Part shown: positions 53,974 through 63,262 of the stretch, in pieces
Layout: the number at the start of each line of letters is the position of its first letter
How positions within the stretch are numbered: the stretch's first letter is position 1
From: Mycobacterium sp. URHD0025
GTDB taxonomy: Bacteria > Actinomycetota > Actinomycetes > Mycobacteriales > Mycobacteriaceae
Direction of reading: 5' to 3'
DNA length: 64,000 nucleotides
Assembly: GCF_000426065.1 (NCBI RefSeq)
Contig: NZ_AUEQ01000016.1
Coordinates: 1-64,000 of the forward strand
Made by a program: the position numbers and the translations under genes
Notes under the pieces: model-generated
Told to the model about the DNA's origin: nothing
The model's database searches: none
The model's input: the letters and a program-made list of their open reading frames with translations, nothing else

Positions 53974-55485
53974 CTAGCGGGAGATGGGCCAGACCGGGTC
54001 GGCGCACTCCGTACCCTCGGCCGACAACTGCCGCTTGATCACCTTGAACGTCTCGGTGCGCGGCAACGCCGCGCCGACCCGCACATAGGACGGCCACTGC
54101 TTGGGTCCCAGATCGGACTGCTCGGCCAGGAAGGCCCGGAACTTCTGGACATCGAACGACGCATCGCCGCCCAATACCAGCGCGGCCATCACCTGATCGC
54201 CGACGTGGGGATCCGGTATCGGATACACCGCTACCTCGGCAACATCAGGGTGGCGCAACAGGATTCGTTCGATAGGTGCGGTACCCAGGTTCTCGCCGTC
54301 GACCCGCATCCAGTCGCCGAGGCGCCCGGCGAAGTGCGCGTAGCCGTCCTCGTCGAGGTAAGCCAGATCGCCGGTGTGGTAGACGCCGCCGGCCATGCGG
54401 ACCGCCTCGGCGTCGGGATCGTTGTAGTAGCCGCGGAACCAGCCGGCGCCGGTCGGGTTCACCAATTCGCCGACCACGCCGGGCGGGCACGGTTCACCAG
54501 TCTCGACATCGACGATGGTGACCTGGTCGGTGAGCGGCCCGAGCGCACCTTCGGGGGTATCGGGGGTGCGGGCGATCGCGACACCGCCCTCGGTGGACCC
54601 GAACCCGTCCACCACCGTCACGCCGAACCGTTCGGCGAACCGGCTCAGGTCCCGCGGAGAACCCTCGTTGCCGTAGAGGATCCGCAACGGGTTGTCGGTA
54701 TCATCGGGTGCAGGTTCGGTGGCCAGGATGTAGGACAACGGCTTACCGACATAGTTGGCGTACGTGGCGCCGAAACGCCGGATATCGGGCATGAACCCGG
54801 ACGCGGAGAACCTGCGGCGCAACGCGATCGACGCGCCGGCTGCGACCGCGACGGCCCAGCCCGCCATGATCGCGTTGGAGTGGAACAGCGGCATCGACAG
54901 GTAGACCGTGTCGGCCGGACCCAGCCCGAAGCGGTCGGCCAGCATCCGCCCCGGGAACGCCACCTTGTCGTGGGTCACCCGCACGGCCTTGGGATCACCG
55001 CTGGTTCCCGAGGTGAAGATGAGCATGAACAGGTCATCCGCCGAAAGGTCGGCGAATGTCACCGGGGTGTCCCGATACGACGCGAGTTCCGCTGCCCAGT
55101 CGGCAGATTCGACATCGATGTAGTCGACCCCTGGCGGCACCGCGACCGACGAGTCGGCCAGTACCAGCTGGCAGTCGGCCTTGGCGATGTCGCGGGCCAG
55201 TGCCTCGCCGCGGCGGGTCTGGTTGAGCCCGACGGGCACCAGCCCGCTCAGCCCGGCGGCCACCAGCAGGCTGGAGAAAAACGTGGTGTTGCCGAGTAGC
55301 GCCCCGACATGCGGGGGTTTGGAGGGGTCCAGCCGTTTCCTCAGCGCCGCGGCCAATTGGGCACCGGCGGCGATGTGGTCGGCCCAGCTGACGAACGAAT
55401 CCTCTTGGTAGAGGCCACGGTCGGTGACCTCGACCAGCGGGACCAGCAGCTCGGTGACGGTCGGGTTGACGGTTGGACCCCCCAT
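53974..55485 (-). CDS. fadD17: Steroid side-chain acyl-CoA synthetase FadD17
   Basis: 503 residues. AMP-binding loop FTSGTSGDPKAVRVTHDK near 152, FGSTEGGV near 290, YHTGDLAYLDEDG near 365 and LPRTETFKVIKRQL at the C-terminus with the catalytic lysine. Order fadD17-fadE27-fadE26 equals Rv3506-Rv3505-Rv3504. FadD17 forms CoA esters of steroid side-chain acids. It starts 2 bp after fadE27's stop, so one operon. Confidence 0.9.
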   Translation of the reverse strand: MGGPTVNPTVTELLVPLVEVTDRGLYQEDSFVSWADHIAAGAQLAAALRKRLDPSKPPHVGALLGNTTFFSSLLVAAGLSGLVPVGLNQTRRGEALARDIAKADCQLVLADSSVAVPPGVDYIDVESADWAAELASYRDTPVTFADLSADDLFMLIFTSGTSGDPKAVRVTHDKVAFPGRMLADRFGLGPADTVYLSMPLFHSNAIMAGWAVAVAAGASIALRRRFSASGFMPDIRRFGATYANYVGKPLSYILATEPAPDDTDNPLRILYGNEGSPRDLSRFAERFGVTVVDGFGSTEGGVAIARTPDTPEGALGPLTDQVTIVDVETGEPCPPGVVGELVNPTGAGWFRGYYNDPDAEAVRMAGGVYHTGDLAYLDEDGYAHFAGRLGDWMRVDGENLGTAPIERILLRHPDVAEVAVYPIPDPHVGDQVMAALVLGGDASFDVQKFRAFLAEQSDLGPKQWPSYVRVGAALPRTETFKVIKRQLSAEGTECADPVWPISR

Positions 55486-55487
55486 CC

Positions 55488-56585
55488 CTAGACCGGGGTG
55501 TCGGCGAGTTCGCGGCCGATGCGCAGCAGCTGCCCTGTCGCCCCGCCGACAGCGAACTCGGTCTGCTTGGCGGCCAGGAAGTACCGGTGCACCGGGTGGT
55601 CCATGTCGATGCCGACGCCGCCGTGCACGTGGACGGCGGTGTGCGCGACGCGATGGCCGGCCTCGGCCGCCCAGAACGCCGCACTGGCGACATCGATGTC
55701 GGCGGGCAGGTCCTCGGACAACCGCCAGGCCGCCTGGGTCAACGTCAGGCGCAGGCCCTTGACGTCGATGTAACCGTCGGCAAGTCGCGACGAGACGGCC
55801 TGGAAGCTGCCGATCGGCCGGTCGAACTGCTCGCGCTCGCGGGCGTATTCAGAGGTGAGCTCCAGTGCCCGCTCCAGCACACCGAGCTGGAAGGCGCTGC
55901 GGCCCAATGCCGAATGCGTGGTCAGCCAGGCCGCGACTTCGGCGCCCCCGACGACGCGGGCGGCGTCCACCGTGGTGCCCTCCAGCTCAAGATGAGCGAC
56001 GCTGCCCTTGCCGGTGGTGCTCAGCACACTGACCGTCACGCCCGGATCATCGCCGGAAACCAGGAAAACCACGGTCCCCGAATCGGTTTCGGCCGGAACC
56101 AGGAATGCGTCGGCGATCGGTCCGTAGTTGACCTGGGTGCGACTGCCCGTGAGTTTGTATGCCGCACCGTCGGTCTGAGCCTGGACCGGCCCCTGACCCA
56201 TCTCGCCGTCCAACGCCACGGCCAGGATCTTGTCGCCGGCCACGGCAGGCGCCGCCCACTCGGTGCGCAGTTTCTCGGAGCCGAACGCGGCCAGCGCACC
56301 GGCTCCCAGCACCACCGAATCGAGGTAGGGCACGGCGGACAGCTGGCGGCCCAGCGCGGTCAGCACGGCGGCCTGCTCGAGCACGCCCAGACCACCGCCG
56401 CCCACCGACTCGGGAGCCGCGGCCGACAGCACGTCGGCCTCGATCAACTTGGCCCACAGATTGGCGTCGAAGCGTTGCTCGAGCCCGTCGAGCTCGCGCT
56501 GACGTTCTGGCGTGCACACGGATTCGGTGATCGTGCGCACCAGGCCGCCCAGGTCGGCGGCCTCTTCCGTTGTCTTGAAATCCAT
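55488..56585 (-). CDS. fadE27: Acyl-CoA dehydrogenase subunit FadE27 (ChsE5)
   Basis: 365 residues, acyl-CoA dehydrogenase fold: VLSAAAPESVGGGGLGVLEQA near 52, YKLTGSRTQVNYGPIADAFLVPA near 145, AREREQFDRPIGSFQAV near 240 and YLAAKQTEF-type tail. Forms an alpha2beta2 enzyme with FadE26 in M. tuberculosis, with about one FAD site per heterodimer, introducing the first double bond in the cholesterol side-chain CoA. 13 bp from fadE26. Confidence 0.9.
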   Translation of the reverse strand: MDFKTTEEAADLGGLVRTITESVCTPERQRELDGLEQRFDANLWAKLIEADVLSAAAPESVGGGGLGVLEQAAVLTALGRQLSAVPYLDSVVLGAGALAAFGSEKLRTEWAAPAVAGDKILAVALDGEMGQGPVQAQTDGAAYKLTGSRTQVNYGPIADAFLVPAETDSGTVVFLVSGDDPGVTVSVLSTTGKGSVAHLELEGTTVDAARVVGGAEVAAWLTTHSALGRSAFQLGVLERALELTSEYAREREQFDRPIGSFQAVSSRLADGYIDVKGLRLTLTQAAWRLSEDLPADIDVASAAFWAAEAGHRVAHTAVHVHGGVGIDMDHPVHRYFLAAKQTEFAVGGATGQLLRIGRELADTPV

Positions 56586-56598
56586 TGGTGTGCCGTCC

Positions 56599-57777
<1,179 letters not shown>

Positions 57778-57822
57778 TGCGCTGCATCCTCACTGCTTGG
57801 TAGACCTGAGTTCTCACCTGGT

Positions 57823-57836
57823 TGTAACACGTTCTA
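57823..57836. promoter_or_regulatory. KstR-type operator between fadE26 and fdxD
   Basis: TGTAACACGTTCTA, a perfect match and identical to the fadD19/echA19 site. On the plus strand it runs into TAGTCT, a possible -10 for the fdxD-hsd4A transcript. Confidence 0.88.
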
Positions 57837-57942
57837 GTCTTAGGATCCAGGCCGGTGTCGGACTGGTATCCGTCAGGTGTGGTCGTATTCTGTGGCTGCG
57901 CGCCCGCAGCCCCGTGCGCGCACACGTCGTGAGGAGGTCGCC

Positions 57943-58134
57943 ATGCGAGTAGAAGTTGACCGTGATCGCTGTGAAGGTAATGCGGTCTGCGTGGGTATTG
58001 CCCCCGATTTGTTCGATCTTGATGACGACGACTACGCCGTGGTCAAGGCCGATCCAGTGCCTGCCGGCCAGGAGGATCTGGCCGAGCAGTCCGTCGCCGA
58101 ATGCCCCCGGGCAGCCCTGATCCGAAAAGACTAG
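57943..58134 (+). CDS. fdxD: [3Fe-4S] ferredoxin FdxD
   Basis: 63 residues from the ATG at 57943, with GAGGAGG just upstream. Cluster residues: Cys10 and Cys16 in CEGNAVC and a third cysteine in ECPRAAL. Asn13 occupies the place of the missing fourth ligand, as in 3Fe-4S ferredoxins that serve P450s. It matches Rv3503c by position. Likely electron donor to the sterol P450s (CYP125/CYP142) or another sterol oxidase. The upstream open frame is not part of the protein. Confidence 0.9.
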   Translation: MRVEVDRDRCEGNAVCVGIAPDLFDLDDDDYAVVKADPVPAGQEDLAEQSVAECPRAALIRKD

Positions 58135-58155
58135 AGGCATTCATAAAAATGTCCC

Positions 58156-58194
58156 GCGCACGCGAGGCGCGGAAACGATGAAGCGCACGCGAGG
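58156..58194 (+). repeat. 12-bp direct repeat before hsd4A
   Basis: GCGCACGCGAGG occurs at 58156-58167 and 58183-58194, 27 bp apart; the second copy supplies the ribosome-binding GAGGAG of the next gene. It appears to be a duplicated leader segment. Confidence 0.6.
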
Positions 58195-58200
58195 AGCGAA

Positions 58201-59121
58201 ATGACAACCGACGACGCCCAGATCGATCTGTCCGGGAAGGTGGCCGTGGTCACCGGTGCGGCGGCAGGCCTGGGCCGCGCCGAAGCCATCGGCCTGGCCA
58301 AGGCCGGGGCCACCGTGGTGGTCAACGACATGGCAGGTGCGCTGGACGCCTCTGACGTCATCGACGAGATCGCGGCTGCCGGCTCCAAGGGCGTCGCGGT
58401 CGCCGGGGACATCAGCGCGCGCTCGACCGCCGACGAGCTGGTCGCCACCGCCGACGGCCTCGGCGGCCTGGACATCGTGGTCAACAACGCGGGCATCACG
58501 CGCGACCGGATCCTGTTCAACATGAGCGACGAGGAGTGGGACGCCGTCATCGCGGTGCATCTGCGCGGCCACTTCCTCTTGACCCGGAACGCTGCCGTCT
58601 ACTGGCGCAACAAGGCCAAGGCGGGGGATGGGACGGTCTACGGCCGGATCATCAACACCTCGTCGGAGGCCGGACTGTCGGGCCCCGTCGGCCAGCCCAA
58701 CTACGGCGCCGCCAAGGCGGGTATCACCGCGCTGACGGTGTCGGCGGCCCGGGCCCTCGAGCGCTTCGGGGTACGGGCCAACGCGATCGCTCCGCGGGCC
58801 CGCACGGCCATGACCGCAGGCGTGTTCGGCGACGCGCCCGACACCGCCGACGGACAGGTCGATCCGCTGTCGACCGACCACGTCGTCACGCTTGTCCGAT
58901 TCCTCGCCGCGCCCGCGTCCGAAGCTGTCAACGCGCAGCTGTTCATCGTCTATGGTCCAACTGTCACGTTGGTCGCGCCGCCTACGGCGGAGAAGCATTT
59001 TACTGCGGACTCCGACGCCTGGAATCCGGCCGACCTCAGCGGGGCACTGCACGATTACTTTGCTGATCGTGACCTGGGGCGTGGATTCTCGGCCACTGAG
59101 CTGATGGATTCACGAGACTGA
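58201..59121 (+). CDS. hsd4A: 17-beta-hydroxysteroid/hydroxyacyl-CoA dehydrogenase Hsd4A, Rv3502c homologue
   Basis: 306 residues. SDR motifs: VTGAAAGLGRAEA near 20, NNAGITRD near 95, YGAAKAGIT near 175. The C-terminal tail (about 240-306) is longer than in a classical SDR. Rv3502c homologues, called Hsd4A in sterol-degrading mycobacteria, oxidise hydroxy-acyl-CoA side-chain intermediates and 17-beta-hydroxysteroids. It lies between fdxD and the mce4 operon as in M. tuberculosis, with GAGGAG upstream of the ATG. Confidence 0.88.
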   Translation: MTTDDAQIDLSGKVAVVTGAAAGLGRAEAIGLAKAGATVVVNDMAGALDASDVIDEIAAAGSKGVAVAGDISARSTADELVATADGLGGLDIVVNNAGITRDRILFNMSDEEWDAVIAVHLRGHFLLTRNAAVYWRNKAKAGDGTVYGRIINTSSEAGLSGPVGQPNYGAAKAGITALTVSAARALERFGVRANAIAPRARTAMTAGVFGDAPDTADGQVDPLSTDHVVTLVRFLAAPASEAVNAQLFIVYGPTVTLVAPPTAEKHFTADSDAWNPADLSGALHDYFADRDLGRGFSATELMDSRD

Positions 59122-59150
59122 CGGTCTCGTTGACCGTCGCTCGACAGTAG

Positions 59151-59164
59151 TAGAACGTGTTCCA
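59151..59164. promoter_or_regulatory. Distal KstR-type site upstream of the mce4 operon
   Basis: TAGAACGTGTTCCA, a perfect pattern match, 30 bp after hsd4A and 88 bp upstream of a second, weaker site. Confidence 0.8.
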
Positions 59165-59230
59165 ATCCGAGTTCGGCTCGGTACGCTCTGAACAGCGAAA
59201 ATAGCGTCCGACATCAGCATTTTGAATTCT

Positions 59231-59263
59231 TTGACAGTGCGAACATGTTCTAGTTAGTATGAT
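59231..59263 (+). promoter_or_regulatory. mce4 promoter with an embedded KstR-like site
   Basis: TTGACA at 59231-59236, then an 18-nt spacer and TAGTAT at 59255-59260 (alternatively TATGAT 59258-59263). The symmetric GAACATGTTC (59241-59250) sits in the spacer; the 14-mer at 59239-59252 fits the KstR pattern except for G at the first position. Binding here would block RNA polymerase. The yrbE4A start is about 130 bp downstream. Confidence 0.75.
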
Positions 59264-59391
59264 CCGGCTCACTAAGAGCACCGTAAGACCAAGGGGTGGG
59301 AGAGCGACCACGACACGTGGTCGTCAAGCTTTCGCTAACGCGAGTTTCCGCGAAATTCCCCCGCCCGAGTACCCCGAGAACGGAGCCCAGG

Positions 59392-60156
59392 TTGATCGAA
59401 CAGCTTGCGGTTCCGGCCCGGGCCGTGGGCGGCTTCGTCGAGATGTCCTTGGACACCTTCGCCAAGATGTTCCGTCGACCGTTCCAGTTCAAGGAGTTCC
59501 TTGATCAGACGTGGATGATCGCGCGGGTCTCGCTGGTGCCGACGCTGTTGGTCGCCATTCCGTTCACGGTTCTGGTCGCGTTCACGCTCAACATCCTCCT
59601 TCGCGAGATCGGTGCCGCCGACCTGTCCGGTGCAGGCACCGCCTTCGGCACCATCACACAGCTGGGCCCGGTGGTGACCGTGCTGGTCGTCGCCGGCGCG
59701 GGCGCGACCGCCATCTGCGCCGACCTCGGGGCCCGCACCATCCGCGAAGAGATCGACGCCATGCGGGTATTGGGCATCGATCCGATCCAGCGTCTGGTCG
59801 TTCCCCGCGTGCTGGCCTCGACCTTCGTCGCGCTTCTGCTCAACGGTCTGGTGTGCGCCATCGGTCTGGCCGGTGGCTATGTGTTCTCGGTGTTCCTCCA
59901 GGGGGTGAACCCGGGTTCGTTCATCAACGGCCTCACCGTGCTGACCGGTCTCGGCGAGCTCGTGCTGGCAGAGATCAAGGCACTGCTGTTCGGTGTGGTG
60001 GCAGGCCTGGTCGGGTGCTACCGCGGCCTGACGGTAAAGGGAGGCCCGAAGGGTGTCGGTAACGCAGTGAACGAAACGGTGGTCTACGCCTTCATCTGTC
60101 TGTTCGTGATCAACGTGATCATGACGGCAATCGGCGTGCGGGTGCTTGTCCGATGA
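59392..60156 (+). CDS. yrbE4A: YrbE4A, permease subunit of the Mce4 importer
   Basis: 254 residues from the TTG at 59392, with CGGAG upstream; the protein from LIEQLAVPARAVGGF aligns with Rv3501c, so the longer open frame from 59296 is not used. MlaE-type permease with about five to six membrane segments and the EExDAMRVLGIDP loop near 118 that contacts the ATPase (MceG, not in the window). Part of the cholesterol importer. Stop overlaps yrbE4B (ATGA). Confidence 0.93.
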   Translation: MIEQLAVPARAVGGFVEMSLDTFAKMFRRPFQFKEFLDQTWMIARVSLVPTLLVAIPFTVLVAFTLNILLREIGAADLSGAGTAFGTITQLGPVVTVLVVAGAGATAICADLGARTIREEIDAMRVLGIDPIQRLVVPRVLASTFVALLLNGLVCAIGLAGGYVFSVFLQGVNPGSFINGLTVLTGLGELVLAEIKALLFGVVAGLVGCYRGLTVKGGPKGVGNAVNETVVYAFICLFVINVIMTAIGVRVLVR

Positions 60157-60995
60157 GTTATGACGCGACACTCCGCTTCCGCCGCCTCTTCCGCGGCGTG
60201 CCCAAGGTCGTCGACACCGTCGGCGAACAGGCACTGTTCTACGGCGAGACCATGCGGTACCTGCCCAACGCGATCAACCGCTACCGCAAGGAGACCATCC
60301 GGCTGGTAGCCGAGATGACCATGGGCGCCGGCGCCCTGGTGATGATCGGTGGCACCGTCGGCGTCGCGGCGTTCCTCACCCTGGCCTCCGGCGGTGTGAT
60401 CGCGGTCCAGGGTTATTCGTCGCTCGGTAACATCGGCATCGAGGCCCTGACCGGCTTCCTGTCGGCGTTCCTCAACGTGCGCATCGTCGCGCCGGTGATC
60501 GCAGGTATCGCGCTGGCCGCCACGATCGGTGCGGGCGCCACCGCGCAGCTGGGTGCCATGCGGGTGGCCGAGGAGATCGACGCCGTCGAAGCGATGGCGG
60601 TCCACGCCGTGTCCTATCTCGTGTCCACCCGACTGCTCGCCGGCCTGATCGCGATCGTGCCGCTGTACTCACTGTCGGTGCTGGCCGCGTTCTTCGCCGC
60701 CCGGTTCACCACGGTGTTCATCAACGGACAGTCGGCGGGCCTGTACGACCACTACTTCAATACCTTCCTGATACCGAGTGACCTGCTGTGGTCGTTCCTG
60801 CAGGCAATCGTGATGGCCATCGCGGTGATGCTGGTGCACACCTACTACGGCTACAACGCCTCCGGCGGCCCGGTGGGCGTGGGCATCGCGGTCGGTCAGG
60901 CCGTGCGCACCTCGCTGATCGTCGTCGTCACCATCACCCTGTTCATCTCCCTGGCCGTCTACGGCGCGTCCGGCAACTTCAACCTTTCCGGTTAG
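60153..60995 (+). CDS. yrbE4B: YrbE4B, permease subunit of the Mce4 importer
   Basis: 280 residues, MlaE-type permease. N-terminal amphipathic part (1-50), then membrane segments; the cytoplasmic loop AEEIDAVEAMAVHAVSYL near 130 corresponds to the ATPase-contact loop of YrbE4A. Partner of YrbE4A in the inner membrane; overlap by ATGA implies coupled translation. Confidence 0.93.
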   Translation: MSYDATLRFRRLFRGVPKVVDTVGEQALFYGETMRYLPNAINRYRKETIRLVAEMTMGAGALVMIGGTVGVAAFLTLASGGVIAVQGYSSLGNIGIEALTGFLSAFLNVRIVAPVIAGIALAATIGAGATAQLGAMRVAEEIDAVEAMAVHAVSYLVSTRLLAGLIAIVPLYSLSVLAAFFAARFTTVFINGQSAGLYDHYFNTFLIPSDLLWSFLQAIVMAIAVMLVHTYYGYNASGGPVGVGIAVGQAVRTSLIVVVTITLFISLAVYGASGNFNLSG

Positions 60996-61010
60996 GTGGC
61001 GGGAATTTCT

Positions 61011-62216
61011 ATGACAGAGGCAAGCTCCAAACACCGTCGCCATGTCAGGATCGCCGCCGCGATCCTGGCGGCGATCGTGGCCGCCGCCGTGATATTCACC
61101 TACCTGTCCTACACAGCTGCCTTCACACCGACCGACACCGTCAGCCTCACCGCGCCGCGGGCCGGCCTGGTGATGGAGCGCGACGCCAAGGTGAAGTACC
61201 GGGGCATCCAGATCGGCAAGGTCACCGACATCGCCTACGCCGGCAAAGAGGCGAAGCTGACGCTGTCCATCAAGCGCGGCGAGATGCGCTACATCCCGTC
61301 CAACGCCACCGTGCGGATCGCGGGCAACACCATCTTCGGTGCGAAGTCGGTGGAGTTCCTGCCACCCGCACAGCCGCAGCCGACATCGCTGCGCCCGGGT
61401 AGCACCGTCGCTGCCAAGGACGTGCAGCTCGAGGTCAACACTCTGTTCCAGACGCTGTCGGATGTGCTCAACAAGATCGACCCGGTCAGCCTGAACGCCA
61501 CGCTGACCGCTCTCGGCGAAGGCCTGCGTGGCCACGGGGACGATCTCGGTGCGGCCATCTCGGGCCTCAACGGTTATCTGGCACAGATCAATCCAAAACT
61601 GCCGACCCTGCAGGACGACTTCGCCAAGGCCGCCGCCGTCGCCAACATCTACGGCGACGCCGGGCCCGACGTGGCCAGCATCGTCGACAACGTGCCCGCC
61701 CTGAACAAGACGATCGTCGACGAGAAGACCAACCTCAACGCCACGCTGCTGGCCGCGACCGGATTGGCCAACAACGGCACCGCGACGCTGCAGCCCGCTG
61801 CCGACGACTACATCGCCGCGATCCAGCGACTGCGCGCCCCGCTGAAGGTGGCCAGCGACTACTCACCGGAGTTCGGCTGCGTGTTGAAGGGTGTGTCGAT
61901 CGGTGTCGACCGTTTCGCGCCGATCATCGGTGGTATCCGGCCCGGTCTGTTCGTGTCGTCGAACTTCCTGCCCGGCGCTCCGGCGTACACGTACCCGGAG
62001 AGCCTGCCGATCGTGAACGCCTCAGGTGGTCCCAACTGCCGTGGCTTGCCGGACATCCCGTCCAAGCAGTTCGGCGGTAGCTGGTACCACGCGCCGTTCC
62101 TGGTGACCGACAACGCCTATGTGCCGTTCCAGCCGAACACCGAGGTGCAGTTCGACGCCCCGGCGACACTGCAGTTCCTGTTCAACGGCGCGTTCGCGGA
62201 AAGGGATCGGTTCTGA
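61011..62216 (+). CDS. mce4A: Mce4A, substrate-channel subunit
   Basis: 401 residues from the ATG at 61011 (AGGTGG upstream; GTG at 60996 directly after yrbE4B is possible). One N-terminal membrane helix about 9-33, then the MCE domain (GLVMERDAKVKYRGIQIGKVTDI near 52) and a helical domain (about 150-290) that forms the periplasmic tube with Mce4B-F. Imports cholesterol. The stop overlaps mce4B (TGATG). Confidence 0.93.
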   Translation: MTEASSKHRRHVRIAAAILAAIVAAAVIFTYLSYTAAFTPTDTVSLTAPRAGLVMERDAKVKYRGIQIGKVTDIAYAGKEAKLTLSIKRGEMRYIPSNATVRIAGNTIFGAKSVEFLPPAQPQPTSLRPGSTVAAKDVQLEVNTLFQTLSDVLNKIDPVSLNATLTALGEGLRGHGDDLGAAISGLNGYLAQINPKLPTLQDDFAKAAAVANIYGDAGPDVASIVDNVPALNKTIVDEKTNLNATLLAATGLANNGTATLQPAADDYIAAIQRLRAPLKVASDYSPEFGCVLKGVSIGVDRFAPIIGGIRPGLFVSSNFLPGAPAYTYPESLPIVNASGGPNCRGLPDIPSKQFGGSWYHAPFLVTDNAYVPFQPNTEVQFDAPATLQFLFNGAFAERDRF

Positions 62217-63262
62217 TGGCCGCGGGTGCACGTCCTGACCGGACCATGCTCAAAGTCAGCATCTTCACCATCGCGATGCTGTTGGTGGCGGCGATGCTGG
62301 TCGTGGTGTTCGGCGAATTCCGGTTCGCCTCGGAGAACGGCTATCACGCCACGTTCAGCCAGGCCTCGCGGCTGAAGGCGGGCCAGGACGTCCGCATCGC
62401 CGGTGTGCCGGTCGGCACGGTCAACGAGGTCAAGCTCAACCCGGACAACACCGTCGACGTGAAGTTCGACGTCAACAAGCGCTACCAGATCTACACGTCC
62501 AGCCAGGCCAAGGTGCGTTACGAAAACCTGGTCGGCGACCGGTATCTGGAGATCACCTCCGGCCCTGGGGAGCTGCGCAAGCTGCCCCCGGGTGCGACCA
62601 TCCCGCAGCAGAACACCCAGCCGGCGCTGGATCTCGACGCGCTGCTGGGCGGGCTGCGCCCGGTGATGAAAGGCCTTGACGGCAACAAGGTCAACGAGAT
62701 CTCCAACGCCGTGATCGAGATGCTGCAGGGCCAGGGTGGAGCGCTGGCGAACATGCTGACCAGCACCAGCGCATTCACCCAGAACCTGGCCGCCCGCGAT
62801 CAGCTCATCGGTGACGTGATCACCAACCTCAACACCGTGCTGGGCACGGTGGACGAGAAGGGCGCGCAGTTCGACTCCAGCGTCGACGAACTGCAGAAGC
62901 TCGTCAGCGGCCTGGCCGAGGGGCGCGACCCCATCGCCGGCGCCATCGCACCGCTGGCCTCGGCTGAGAACGATCTGACGGACATGCTGGAGAAGTCGCG
63001 TCGCCCGCTGCAGGCCGTCATCGAGAACGCGCGTCCGCTGGCGCAGCGCCTCGACGAACGCAAGGGCGACGTCAACAAGGTCATCGAGCCACTTGCCGAG
63101 AACTACCTGCGGCTCAACGGGCTCGGCGCCTACGGCTCGTTCTTCAACATCTACTACTGCTCGATCCGGATGAAGGTCAATGGTCCGGCAGGCAGCGACA
63201 TTCTGATTCCGTTCGGCGGCCCGCCGGACCCGTCCAAGGGGAGGTGTTCGGAGAATGGCTAA
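62216..63262 (+). CDS. mce4B: Mce4B, substrate-channel subunit
   Basis: 348 residues. N-terminal membrane helix about 13-33, MCE domain (ASRLKAGQDVRIAGVPVGTVNEV near 52), then a long helical part about 140-300 and a C-terminal segment with NIYYCSIRMK. One subunit of the hetero-hexameric Mce4 tube. Overlaps mce4C by 8 bp. Confidence 0.93.
   Translation: MAAGARPDRTMLKVSIFTIAMLLVAAMLVVVFGEFRFASENGYHATFSQASRLKAGQDVRIAGVPVGTVNEVKLNPDNTVDVKFDVNKRYQIYTSSQAKVRYENLVGDRYLEITSGPGELRKLPPGATIPQQNTQPALDLDALLGGLRPVMKGLDGNKVNEISNAVIEMLQGQGGALANMLTSTSAFTQNLAARDQLIGDVITNLNTVLGTVDEKGAQFDSSVDELQKLVSGLAEGRDPIAGAIAPLASAENDLTDMLEKSRRPLQAVIENARPLAQRLDERKGDVNKVIEPLAENYLRLNGLGAYGSFFNIYYCSIRMKVNGPAGSDILIPFGGPPDPSKGRCSENG

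Noticed and set aside
53452..55299. Plus-strand open frame of about 615 codons opposite fadD17 and the SDR
   Set aside because: Antisense to recognised genes, low-complexity translation, and it spans a terminator and a promoter.
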